A stretch of 36,353 nucleotides of DNA from an uncultured Peptococcaceae bacterium (GTDB lineage Bacteria; Bacillota; Peptococcia; Peptococcales; Peptococcaceae). This document shows, piece after piece, positions 14,430-21,827 of this stretch (position 1 is the stretch's first letter; every line of letters starts with the position of its first letter). The notes beneath the pieces are model-generated. The model was not told where the DNA came from, searched no databases, and was given only the letters and a program-made list of their open reading frames with translations. The stretch spans positions 1-36,353 of the forward strand of contig CALAKO010000159.1 of the NCBI GenBank assembly GCA_937922955.1. Reading direction: 5' to 3'. A program made the translations under genes and the position numbers.

Positions 14430-16457
14430 ATGAACACGCATAGATACAAAGGCATCGTCAGTGGTCTTTTGGCGGCGCTGCTCCTGCTGAGCGCTGGCTG
14501 CAGCAGCGACACAACAGCCAGCAATGATGCCGACGCAGCAGCAGGGGCGCTGACCCCGAAGCCGCTGGCGGTCAATGATGTGGCGCCGAATCCCTATCTC
14601 AGCAGCGGTGACGCCATGGTGCACAACGATGCCTACAGCTCCGATGTCACCGACACCGTGATGCCGCTGGCCATTGACGAAGTGGTCAGCACCACGCTGG
14701 AAACAAAGAACAAACAGGCGCCGCCGTCCATGTTCTTTGACAACGACGGCAATGCCATCACGCCGTTTCTCGGCGGCATCGCCGTGACCGATCTCAGCGG
14801 CGACACCATCACCCGCCAGGCCACCTTTGTGCCGACGCAGGACGATGGCGGCGGCTACTCGCTGCAGATTTCCTATGCCTTTGTCGACAATGGTGGCCGT
14901 GTTGTGGCGCCGACCTCTGATGGCCGCGTGATCATGCTGGAAACCAAGGACGCCGACGGCAATGTTTACGAAAAGGCGCGCAAGGTCTTCGACGTGGACA
15001 TTGTTTCGGCAGCCGTTGACGCCCTGGGCGAGGACATCGACCAGAACCTGCTCTCGATCATCTACGACTACGACGGCAACCTCTGGTTTGTCACCGGCGG
15101 TTTCCGCATCTATCCCGACCGCAACCCTGCCGGATTCATCGGCTATCTGTCGCGGGACTACATCGACGCTGCTCTTGCCGGTGCGTCGCCGGCGCTTGAG
15201 GGCAACATCTTCTTTGAACGCCTCGCCGAGGGCGAAGGCGCCGAAAATGGCATCTCTGCCAACGAAGACGGCGCCGTCATTCTCACGAACCTGGCCTGCT
15301 ACATGCTCCGCGCCGATGACGGCGTAGACATCGTCTGGCGCACCGCCTACGAAAGCAATGGCGCCAACGACGCCGAGCCTGATTCGGATTACACCGGCGG
15401 CGGCCTCTCCTGGGGCAGCGGCACCACGCCGACACTGACGAAGGACCTCGTGCTTTTCACTGACAATCAGGACCCGGTCAACCTGCTGGCGCTGTCCTCA
15501 GAAACCGGCGAGGTGGTTGCCGAGACACCGGTGCTCGATGAACTGCCGGACGGCACGCCGGTGGCAGTGGAAAACTCCATTCTTGTCTACTCCGGCGATG
15601 CCAGCCGCACCTCGGTGCTCGTCTGCAACTGGTTTGGCGCGGGCAATGCCGGTCTTGCCGATCCGGACAACGATTCCTCGGTGCAGTCCTACGAGGCCCT
15701 GTATGATGCCAACTGGATCGCCAAAGGCAACGCCTACATTGCGCCAGGCGTGGAGCGTGTCGACATTGTCAAGGACGGCGACAGCTACAGCGCCGAAAAA
15801 GTCTGGCTGCGCGACGACGTGCGCGACACCTCGATGATCAAGCTCAGCACCGCCACCGGCTACCTCTACGGCTACTGGCAGAACCTGGACACCGGCATGT
15901 GGTGCTACGAAATCCTGGATTTTGACAGCGGCGAAACCGTGCGCGAAATTCCAGTGTCCAGTCTGGCCAGCTTTAACAACATGGCCGTCGGCATGTCGGC
16001 AGACGTTGGCGGCAACACTCTCTACTGCCCAACCAACAACATGGAAATGGTGCTCCTGCAGGACCGCTTCGTGACCCTGCCGGATTCTCCGGGAAAATCC
16101 ATCGATCCGGACAGCATGGAGCGGGACCGTCTCAGTGACGACGAATTTCAGGCGCTCAGCGGCAGCAATGGCAGCCCAGCCAGCTACCTCATGCGCGCCA
16201 GCGTGGTCAACCCAGGCGACGGCTCCACCATCGCCTTCAAGGTCAATGGCCTGGAGGGCAGCGCCGACGACTACCAGCTCTACGTTGAAAACGACGACGG
16301 CAGCCTGAGCCCTTACGACGGCGAGTGGCAGCTTTGCGATGAAAACGGAGAAGCGGTGGAAGGCAGCCTGAACGCCGACAGCCTCTACGAGATTCATTAT
16401 CTGGTCAGCGGCGGCACAGACGGAGCGGTGACCGTGTCCGCGCTTTTGGTGAAGTGA
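14430..16457 (+). CDS. Lipoprotein of unknown function with beta-propeller-like repeats
   Basis: A 675-residue lipoprotein: MNTHRYKG, hydrophobic stretch and lipobox LSAGC near residue 24. The mature part is Asp/Gly-rich and strand-dominated, with recurring segments such as DYDGNLWFVTGG, TSDGRVIMLETKDADGN and ALSSETGEVV that resemble the blades of a PQQ-like or SMP-30-like propeller; the last ~100 residues look like a separate beta domain. I do not recognise a characterised family or catalytic site. ATG 14430 is preceded by GGAGGAAG; earlier in-frame starts lie inside the sulfatase gene and lack a lipoprotein signal. The 37-base gap to the sulfatase gene suggests an operon and a shared location outside the membrane, possibly as a partner or substrate-binding protein. 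Confidence 0.75.
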   Translation: MNTHRYKGIVSGLLAALLLLSAGCSSDTTASNDADAAAGALTPKPLAVNDVAPNPYLSSGDAMVHNDAYSSDVTDTVMPLAIDEVVSTTLETKNKQAPPSMFFDNDGNAITPFLGGIAVTDLSGDTITRQATFVPTQDDGGGYSLQISYAFVDNGGRVVAPTSDGRVIMLETKDADGNVYEKARKVFDVDIVSAAVDALGEDIDQNLLSIIYDYDGNLWFVTGGFRIYPDRNPAGFIGYLSRDYIDAALAGASPALEGNIFFERLAEGEGAENGISANEDGAVILTNLACYMLRADDGVDIVWRTAYESNGANDAEPDSDYTGGGLSWGSGTTPTLTKDLVLFTDNQDPVNLLALSSETGEVVAETPVLDELPDGTPVAVENSILVYSGDASRTSVLVCNWFGAGNAGLADPDNDSSVQSYEALYDANWIAKGNAYIAPGVERVDIVKDGDSYSAEKVWLRDDVRDTSMIKLSTATGYLYGYWQNLDTGMWCYEILDFDSGETVREIPVSSLASFNNMAVGMSADVGGNTLYCPTNNMEMVLLQDRFVTLPDSPGKSIDPDSMERDRLSDDEFQALSGSNGSPASYLMRASVVNPGDGSTIAFKVNGLEGSADDYQLYVENDDGSLSPYDGEWQLCDENGEAVEGSLNADSLYEIHYLVSGGTDGAVTVSALLVK

Positions 16458-16621
16458 CGCAGCCTCAAGAGAATGTTACTGTCTTGACACCAATTCCTCA
16501 CAGCAATTTAAGTTCGTTTTCAAGAACAGCCGCTAATATAATAGCTGTAATCATCCCATAACGTTGGCCACCAATTGATGGCCCCTTCCCTGTGATAACA
16601 CCACCCCTCGGTGTTATAATT

Positions 16622-16660
16622 GCCCGTCTGCTTTCTCCACAAAGGCAGGCGGGCATTTTT
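16622..16660 (+). terminator. Intrinsic terminator after the sulfatase / propeller lipoprotein operon
   Basis: A 10-bp stem (16622-16631 with 16645-16654, one mismatch-type G-T pair) is followed by ATTTTT. A smaller hairpin, ATAACACC/GGTGTTAT (16595-16602 with 16610-16617), sits just upstream. Confidence 0.8.
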
Positions 16661-16672
16661 GCGCGCAACAAT

Positions 16673-16696
16673 GCCGCACGGCGAGGACCGTGCGGC
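16673..16696 (-). terminator. Hairpin beyond asrC, possible terminator of the asr operon
   Basis: A perfect 9-bp GC-rich stem (16673-16681 with 16688-16696) lies 11 bases beyond the asrC stop. There is no good T tract on the minus strand, so it may instead protect the mRNA end. Confidence 0.45.
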
Positions 16697-16707
16697 AAGG
16701 GGAGATA

Positions 16708-17670
16708 TCAATAGTGAACGCCCTTCCAGTAGAGGGTGTCGTTGACCTCTGCAATGGCTGGCAGCTGGACGTCCTTGAGGGCCCAGCGTTTGTATTCCTC
16801 AAATCCGGTGCGGTCGACGATGTAGCCGATGTGTTCTTTGCCTTCCGGAGCGTTGGGATCGATGTATTCTTTTACATAGTCGTAGGTATTGGTGATGATT
16901 TTGACAATGCTGTCGGCGTCGGCCCATTTGATAAAGTCTTCGCCGAGGCGTGGGTTTTTCTTGCCGCTGCGGCCAAAGAGGGTGAGCCGGAAATACTTGC
17001 TTTCGCTGCGTGTCCAGGCGAAATTTGGGCAGGCCTGCACACATTCGCCGCAGCCGATGCAGCGCTTTGGATCGCGCTGAGGGCGATAGTTGTGGCTGCT
17101 GAGTGCGCCGCTGGATTTTTTCTGGCAGACTTTGACGCAGGCGCCGCAGCTGACACAGCGCGCAGGATCAAACTGGGGCTCGGTCATGCCGATGATGCCA
17201 AAGTCGTGCTGACGCACCTTGGCGCAGTCGTTGGGACAGCCGGTCAGCGCAATCTTGAAGTGGAGATCGTTGGGGAAAACGGCCTGTTCGATGCGCTGTG
17301 CCAGAGCCGTGGTGTCGTAGCAGGCGAAGGGGCACACCTGGTTGCCGATGCAGGCGGTGATGTTGCGCGTGCCGGACGCTGCATAGCCGCTGCCTGGTGA
17401 CGGCTGGTTGATGCCGAGGCCATCGATCAGAGGCTGCAGGGCGGCGTTGACTTCTGGCATTTTTTCAAAGGGGATGCCGGGGATTTCAAAGCCCTGACGC
17501 AGGGTGATGTGGACGGTGCCGTCGCCGTAGGTCTGCGCAATGCGGCGGATGGTGTCGAGGTATTTGGCATCCATGCGGCCGCCGGGCACGCGCACGCGCG
17601 AAGCAGTGAGGCCGCGGTGCTTGGTCACGCGAAAGGCATTTTTCTTGAGCTGTTTGGTATTGGTATCCAT
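16708..17670 (-). CDS. asrC: Anaerobic sulfite reductase subunit C (siroheme subunit)
   Basis: A 320-residue catalytic subunit that reduces sulfite to sulfide in the cytoplasm. The siroheme/4Fe-4S motif is present: C107-x5-C113 and C145-x3-C149 (TGCPNDC). Two ferredoxin-type 4Fe-4S clusters follow: C172, C175, C178, C182 and C204, C207, C210, C214. Length and order match AsrC of Salmonella and clostridia. ATG 17670 follows AAGGAGG, only 12 bases after asrB. It is the last gene of asrABC, transcribed leftwards toward the converging lipoprotein operon. Confidence 0.97.
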   Translation of the reverse strand: MDTNTKQLKKNAFRVTKHRGLTASRVRVPGGRMDAKYLDTIRRIAQTYGDGTVHITLRQGFEIPGIPFEKMPEVNAALQPLIDGLGINQPSPGSGYAASGTRNITACIGNQVCPFACYDTTALAQRIEQAVFPNDLHFKIALTGCPNDCAKVRQHDFGIIGMTEPQFDPARCVSCGACVKVCQKKSSGALSSHNYRPQRDPKRCIGCGECVQACPNFAWTRSESKYFRLTLFGRSGKKNPRLGEDFIKWADADSIVKIITNTYDYVKEYIDPNAPEGKEHIGYIVDRTGFEEYKRWALKDVQLPAIAEVNDTLYWKGVHY

Positions 17671-17682
17671 GACAAAACCTCC

Positions 17683-18477
17683 TTAGTCGATGAGCTGTTT
17701 GCCCTGGCTGTAATTGAAAACCGGTCCGTCGAGGCAGACGTAGGTGCTGTTGATGCGGCAGTGGCCGCATTTGCCGAGGCCGCAGCACATTTTGCGTTCG
17801 TGCGAGATCCAGATGTTTTCTTCTGGCAGGCCGATGTCCAGGAGACCCTGCACAGAGAAGCGCATCATGATCGGCGGGCCTACGACGATGGCGGCCGTGT
17901 TGGCGGCGTCGTTCAGCACCAGCTTAGGAATGTACTGGGTGACGAGGCCTTCGCGGACGCTGGCGTCGCCGTTGGCTCGGTCGACGGTGAGGATTACGTT
18001 CAGCGACTGCTGCCAGCGGGCAAGATCATCGCGGAAAAGAATGTCCTGCGGGGTTTTGAAGCCGCAGATGAGCGTCATGGCGCCGCGCTCTTCCGGATGT
18101 GCGGCAAAGTGGTCGATGACGCCGCGCACTGGTGACAGGCCAGTGCCGCCAGCGATGACGACGAGGTCTCTGCCGCGGTAGTCTTCCAGCGCAAAGCCGT
18201 TGCCGTAGGGACCGCGCAGCAGCAAATGGTCGCCGATGTAGTGGCTGAAAACTTCGTTGGTGACCTTGCCGACACGGCGAATGGTCAGATCGATAAAACC
18301 GGCGCCGATGCCGCTGACGGAGATGGGCGCCTCGCCGTATTTTGGCAGAGACACTTCAAAAAATTGGCCCGGTTTGACGGCGCCGCTGTAAGCCATGCGA
18401 AATGTGTACTCAATATCGGTGTGTGGGATGACATCAAGGATCTGTGAAGAAAATGGCAGGTATTCATTGTTTGGCAT
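17683..18477 (-). CDS. asrB: Anaerobic sulfite reductase subunit B (FAD/NAD(P)H-binding)
   Basis: A 264-residue flavoprotein of the ferredoxin-NADP reductase family that passes electrons from NAD(P)H to the siroheme subunit. The FAD-binding barrel occupies about 1-100, the nucleotide-binding part begins with AGGTGLSPVRG (109-119), and a 2Fe-2S site near the C-terminus uses cysteines among C231/C232, C237, C240 and C248 (CCGLGKCGHC). Its ATG overlaps the 3' end of asrA by 14 bases, suggesting translational coupling. The order asrA-asrB-asrC is the standard operon. Confidence 0.97.
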   Translation of the reverse strand: MPNNEYLPFSSQILDVIPHTDIEYTFRMAYSGAVKPGQFFEVSLPKYGEAPISVSGIGAGFIDLTIRRVGKVTNEVFSHYIGDHLLLRGPYGNGFALEDYRGRDLVVIAGGTGLSPVRGVIDHFAAHPEERGAMTLICGFKTPQDILFRDDLARWQQSLNVILTVDRANGDASVREGLVTQYIPKLVLNDAANTAAIVVGPPIMMRFSVQGLLDIGLPEENIWISHERKMCCGLGKCGHCRINSTYVCLDGPVFNYSQGKQLID

Positions 18478-19489
18478 CGTGGTTCACCTCCGTCAGGGCG
18501 GCGTCAAGCTTGTTGACGCAGTGGGCAAAAGAGATATATTCCGGGCAGATGGCGTCGCAGCGCCCGCAGCCGACACAGAGATGGCGGCCGAAACGCTGTT
18601 TGTGCTGCAAAACCTTGTGCAGCACCTTGAAGCGCATGCGCTGGCCGTGGGCTTTGCGGTAGCTGCCGCCGCCTGCCACATCGGTGAAGCCGTCGACCAT
18701 GCAGGAGGCCCAGACGCGGCGGCGTTCGCCGACTTTGCCGTTGTCGCTGTAATAAATGTCTTGCATGGTGAAGCAGGTGCAGGTAGGGCAGACAAAGTTG
18801 CAGCGGCCGCAGGCAATGCAGCGGCTGTCGTAGTCGTCCCAGATGGTGCTTTTGGCGATGTCGTTGCTGAGGTTCGTTGGTATTGTCACATGCACAGGGT
18901 TTTCGACAACAAAGGATGGTGTTACATTCTGATGCTCGGCGCCTAGGGCATCAAGCTGTGTAATCCAGGTAGAATCTTTACAGTCGAGCAGGTAGCTGCC
19001 GTCCTCCTGTGGGTCGATGCTGAGGGCATAGCTGTCGCTGCGGTTGGTGCCCATGCTCACACAGAAGCAGTGGGCCAAGCTTTCACGGCAGCCCATGAGC
19101 ACAATCTTGATGTTTTTTCGCAGCTGCTGATAATAGTAATCTGGTGCGCCGTTGTGCAGGTACATGTCATCAAGACGAGCGAGCGCATGAATGTCGCAGC
19201 TGCGCATAAAAAGCACAGCACCTTTGGCAGGTGGCGAAGCTTCAGTGGTGTTTGCTTCGGTGAAATAGAACAATGTCTGGGAGATGGGGGTTAACACTTC
19301 TTTGAAAGAATACGCTGCCGGTTCATCGAAGACAATTTCGTTGACTGAGGTAATTTCGCCATATCGAACCACATCCGTGTCTGAGCAGCGGCCGCCGCCG
19401 CTGAAACGTTTTGGTGCGTAAATTACATGATCTTGTCTCCATTCGTTGAGCAGGGCATTAAAAATGTTTTCCTGAATATGATAGCCCAT
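18464..19489 (-). CDS. asrA: Anaerobic sulfite reductase subunit A (4Fe-4S protein)
   Basis: A 341-residue iron-sulfur electron-transfer subunit. Two cysteine motifs are intact: C224, C227, C230, C234 (CIACGRCNFVC) and C305, C308, C311, C315 (CVGCGRCDAIC), supporting two 4Fe-4S clusters. It is the first gene of asrABC. ATG 19489 follows AGGAGGGATTC. A promoter with an overlapping inverted repeat lies immediately upstream, and a Crp/Fnr-type regulator gene precedes it in the same orientation behind a terminator. Role: supplies electrons for anaerobic sulfite reduction, either for energy, redox balance or detoxification. Confidence 0.96.
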   Translation of the reverse strand: MGYHIQENIFNALLNEWRQDHVIYAPKRFSGGGRCSDTDVVRYGEITSVNEIVFDEPAAYSFKEVLTPISQTLFYFTEANTTEASPPAKGAVLFMRSCDIHALARLDDMYLHNGAPDYYYQQLRKNIKIVLMGCRESLAHCFCVSMGTNRSDSYALSIDPQEDGSYLLDCKDSTWITQLDALGAEHQNVTPSFVVENPVHVTIPTNLSNDIAKSTIWDDYDSRCIACGRCNFVCPTCTCFTMQDIYYSDNGKVGERRRVWASCMVDGFTDVAGGGSYRKAHGQRMRFKVLHKVLQHKQRFGRHLCVGCGRCDAICPEYISFAHCVNKLDAALTEVNHDAKQ

Positions 19490-19506
19490 GATGAATCCCT
19501 CCTGTT

Positions 19507-19535
19507 ATTGTATGATTTCTATGGTTTCATCATAA
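19507..19535 (-). promoter_or_regulatory. asrABC promoter with overlapping operator-like inverted repeat
   Basis: On the minus strand, TTATGA (19530-19535) and TACAAT (19507-19512) are spaced by 17 bases. Between and over them lies the perfect inverted repeat TATGAT-N12-ATCATA (19511-19534). The weak -35 suggests an activator, or the repeat may serve repression. The spacing differs from the TTGAT-N4-ATCAA site of classical Fnr. Confidence 0.6.
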
Positions 19536-19542
19536 CAGAAGA

Positions 19543-19582
19543 AAAACGCCGTTATGTTGCCTGCGCAACATAACGGCGTTTT
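19543..19582 (-). terminator. Strong intrinsic terminator after the Crp/Fnr gene
   Basis: A perfect 18-bp stem (19543-19560 with 19565-19582, four-base loop) overlaps the regulator's stop codon and runs into a T tract on the minus strand. It isolates asrABC from the regulator transcript. Confidence 0.92.
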
Positions 19583-20240
19583 AGCGTAAAATAAATGTAT
19601 TCTTTTCGTAGTCGATCAATCCTTCGTCGCGCATCAGCGACAATTCGCGCGTCAGGGCGCTGCGGTCGGCACAGAGATATTCGGCCAGCGCCACCCGCCC
19701 GAGGGGGATGGTGAAGCGGCGGCTATTTTGGCGTTCTGCTTCGTTGCGAAGATAGGCGAGGATTTTCTCGCGCAGCGTTTTCTGGGAGACAATGGCGGCT
19801 TTGATCATCAGCCGCTGGTTTTTCTCGCTGATCAGCCGCACCATGTTTTCGATCAGGTGGTGATGGAACACGCAGGACAGGGTGCAGGAGTGGATCACCT
19901 TGTGAAAAGGCAGGAAGAGGATCGTGCAGGGTGTGGCGGCAACGAAGCTCACGCAGGCGTGCAGCTGGCTGCCACAGGCAAAGCTCTCGCCGAACAGTTC
20001 GCCTTCGCCGATGCTGACCAGGAGGGTTTTGCCGCCGTCGATGTCTTCCTTGATCATGTGCACCGCGCCGGACAGCGGTGTGCCGATGACGTGAATCGTT
20101 TCGTCTTCAAGGATGATGATTTCGTTCTTCTTGAACTGGCGCACGGTGCCGCCAAGGCAATCGAGCATCTTGGGCAGATCGTCTTCGCGGATGCCGTCGA
20201 AAAGCGGCAGTTTTTTCAGCGTGTGAATGGGCAGGCTCAT
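19581..20240 (-). CDS. Crp/Fnr-family transcriptional regulator
   Basis: A 219-residue regulator with an N-terminal cyclic-nucleotide-binding-like beta barrel (about 8-125), a dimerisation helix, and a C-terminal winged helix (about 145-219; VALAEYLCADRSALTRELSLM as recognition region). Cysteines are scattered (C28 and several between residues 90 and 125) but do not form the Fnr cluster motif, so the effector is not predictable. ATG 20240 has GGAGG 8 bases upstream; longer in-frame starts lack this. A promoter lies at 20262-20290. It sits immediately upstream of asrABC in the same direction, separated by a terminator, and is the likely local regulator of sulfite reduction. Confidence 0.88.
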   Translation of the reverse strand: MSLPIHTLKKLPLFDGIREDDLPKMLDCLGGTVRQFKKNEIIILEDETIHVIGTPLSGAVHMIKEDIDGGKTLLVSIGEGELFGESFACGSQLHACVSFVAATPCTILFLPFHKVIHSCTLSCVFHHHLIENMVRLISEKNQRLMIKAAIVSQKTLREKILAYLRNEAERQNSRRFTIPLGRVALAEYLCADRSALTRELSLMRDEGLIDYEKNTFILR

Positions 20241-20261
20241 GGCGCGCACCTCCTTTGATCC

Positions 20262-20290
20262 ATCATAGCGTGTTGTGAGGCTGTTGGCAA
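20262..20290 (-). promoter_or_regulatory. Promoter of the Crp/Fnr gene
   Basis: On the minus strand, TTGCCA (20285-20290) and TATGAT (20262-20267) are separated by 17 bases, directly before the GGAGG ribosome site of the regulator. Confidence 0.7.
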
Positions 20291-20296
20291 GCCCAA

Positions 20297-20971
20297 TCAG
20301 CCGCCGAGCCGCGCCACATATTCTTCCAGGCAAAGGCCCTGGGCATAGATGGCAGCGGCGGCGTCCTGGCCAACGTAGCGCAGGTGCCAGGGCTCGTGAG
20401 CCACGCCGGTGATGCTGGTTTTGTCATCAGGGTAGCGCTGAATGAAGCCGTAGCGCCAGCTGTTGGCGAGCAGCCAGTCGTACAGGTCTGGAGTGGCGGT
20501 GCCGATGTCCACCGCCAGGCCCAGCTCGTGCTCACTGGTGCCAGCGGGGCTCACCCACTGCTGCGTCAAGCCGGCGGCGGTGGTTTCGTCGTAACCGCTG
20601 GCGAGAAAGGTCTGCAGCTTTTCTTCGTAAAGCTGCTGCTGCTCTTTGGAGGTTCGATAGCCGGAGTTGATGTGAATGTCGTAGCCCTGGGCGGCAGCAT
20701 CGGCAAGCAATGCTTTTAAGGATGAGACAATGCGTTTGTCGACCTGCTGGCCGTCGGCCACGGTTTTTAAGGAAAAACGATGGCTTTCCGGCAAGCCGTT
20801 TTCGTGATTCACCAGCGTGAGCTGCCAGGGCAGTTCGGGATAGCCATTGGCAGGCGCTGTTGGCGGGCGCTGCACGCTGACATTTCTGGAAAATGAAAAG
20901 CCAAAGACAGACAGGACTATTGCGACGAACAGGATCAGAATACAGCATCGTTTGAAAAAACGAATCATCAT
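20297..20971 (-). CDS. VanY-type D-Ala-D-Ala carboxypeptidase (peptidase M15B)
   Basis: A 224-residue membrane-anchored zinc peptidase: one N-terminal hydrophobic helix (about 9-28), then the M15B domain outside the cell. Zinc ligands are H148 and D155 in SEHELGLAVD and H196 in EPWHLRYVG, with E193 the likely catalytic base; R107 in SGYRT would bind the substrate carboxylate. The family removes the terminal D-Ala from peptidoglycan precursors; VanY members lower glycopeptide binding this way. It is the second gene after a VanZ-family gene (51-base gap) and belongs to a unit headed by VanR/VanS-like genes. ATG 20971 has GGAGGAG upstream; an ATG three bases later is equally possible. Confidence 0.92.
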   Translation of the reverse strand: MMIRFFKRCCILILFVAIVLSVFGFSFSRNVSVQRPPTAPANGYPELPWQLTLVNHENGLPESHRFSLKTVADGQQVDKRIVSSLKALLADAAAQGYDIHINSGYRTSKEQQQLYEEKLQTFLASGYDETTAAGLTQQWVSPAGTSEHELGLAVDIGTATPDLYDWLLANSWRYGFIQRYPDDKTSITGVAHEPWHLRYVGQDAAAAIYAQGLCLEEYVARLGG

Positions 20972-21022
20972 AATAAACGCCTCCTCCCAAGAATGTGCGG
21001 AAAGAATGTGGCAAGTGGGCGG

Positions 21023-21691
21023 CTAAATGCCCAGCGCCGTGTAGAACCAGAATGGGTGGTAGAACAGGAACATGCCGGTGAAGCTGGCGGCTATCAGCAG
21101 CCAGGGCTCACGCCGTCCGCTTGGCGTCTGGCGCAGATGCTTGCCGAAGAGCTGGCCGAAAAACCACCAGCTGAAGTAGCCAAGGACGGCGCCGAGGGTG
21201 TTGGCGATGAGGTCGTCGATGTCGCAGGCACGGCTGGTGAGCAGCTGAGAGCATTCGATGAGCAGCGAAAAGGCAGCGCCGCTCAGCGCCACACTGCGCA
21301 GGCTGCGATGGCCGCGCCAGAGCATCGGCAGCAGGTAGCCAAAGGGCAGAAACAAGGCGATGTTGAGCAAAAAGCCTGTGGAAAGATTTTGCAGCGGAAG
21401 CAGATTGAGACGGCTGCGGAAGACGAGCGGACCGTCGGGCGTTTGCAGCACGTCGATCAGTTCGCCCAGGCTGTGGATGCCAAGCTCGGCAAAAATGCGC
21501 AGCTGCAGGAAAATGTCGCTCAATCCGCCGCTGCCTGTGAGATCGTAGACCTGCCAGAGGTAGCAGCAGAACAGAACCGCCCACAGCCGCTGCCAGCGGA
21601 TGCCGTCCTGCCGGTGCAGCACAAGCAGAATCAGGCAGGGCAGCAGGGCGCAGGCCAGGCTGTATGGTGTCGCAAGATTATAATTAAACAT
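21023..21691 (-). CDS. VanZ-family membrane protein
   Basis: A 222-residue protein with about five membrane helices. The VanZ-like signature is visible: NLLP near residue 95, NIALFLPFGYLLP, then a conserved E...Q (IECSQLL) and CDIDDLIANTLGAVLGY. VanZ proteins raise teicoplanin or lipoglycopeptide tolerance in some bacteria by an unresolved mechanism; here the function is inferred from family and from the neighbouring VanRS-like and VanY-like genes. The ATG at 21691 has AAGGGGG upstream. A strong terminator hairpin stands only about 20 bases before the start, so transcription into this gene is probably conditional. Confidence 0.88.
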   Translation of the reverse strand: MFNYNLATPYSLACALLPCLILLVLHRQDGIRWQRLWAVLFCCYLWQVYDLTGSGGLSDIFLQLRIFAELGIHSLGELIDVLQTPDGPLVFRSRLNLLPLQNLSTGFLLNIALFLPFGYLLPMLWRGHRSLRSVALSGAAFSLLIECSQLLTSRACDIDDLIANTLGAVLGYFSWWFFGQLFGKHLRQTPSGRREPWLLIAASFTGMFLFYHPFWFYTALGI

Positions 21692-21711
21692 ACAGTGCGT
21701 TCCCCCTTAAC

Positions 21712-21757
21712 AAAAAAACGCTTTCACTTTGTAGATTCATTCTACAAAATGAAAGCG
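21712..21757 (-). terminator. Terminator between the VanS-like gene and the VanZ gene
   Basis: On the minus strand, a 17-bp stem with one mismatch (21719-21735 with 21741-21757, five-base loop) is followed by seven T residues (21712-21718). The T run ends 20 bases before the VanZ start, so it can act as attenuator for vanZ-vanY or as plain terminator for the kinase transcript. Confidence 0.9.
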
Positions 21758-21806
21758 AAGGATATTTATAAGGCTGCCTGCAAATGTCTGCAGATTTTGC
21801 CATGAA

Positions 21807-21827
21807 TTTCTTACGATTTTCTTACGA
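21807..21827 (-). promoter_or_regulatory. Two VanR-box-like direct repeats
   Basis: On the minus strand, TCGTAAGAAA occurs at 21818-21827 and again at 21807-21816, an 11-base period that suits an OmpR-type dimer. It matches the CGTAnGAAA core I recall for VanR boxes. The boxes overlap the kinase stop codon; a TTATAA (21766-21771) lies downstream at a distance suitable for a -10. This is a plausible site for activation of vanZ-vanY by the neighbouring regulator. Confidence 0.65.

Noticed and set aside
12515..14575. A 686-codon open frame on the minus strand opposite the sulfatase gene
   Set aside because: The plus strand carries a lipoprotein signal, metal motif and ribosome site; the antisense product is His/Val/Ala-rich with no domain.
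15498..16397. A 299-codon open frame on the minus strand opposite the propeller lipoprotein
   Set aside because: It lies inside a gene with a clear lipobox and has no ribosome site or known motif.
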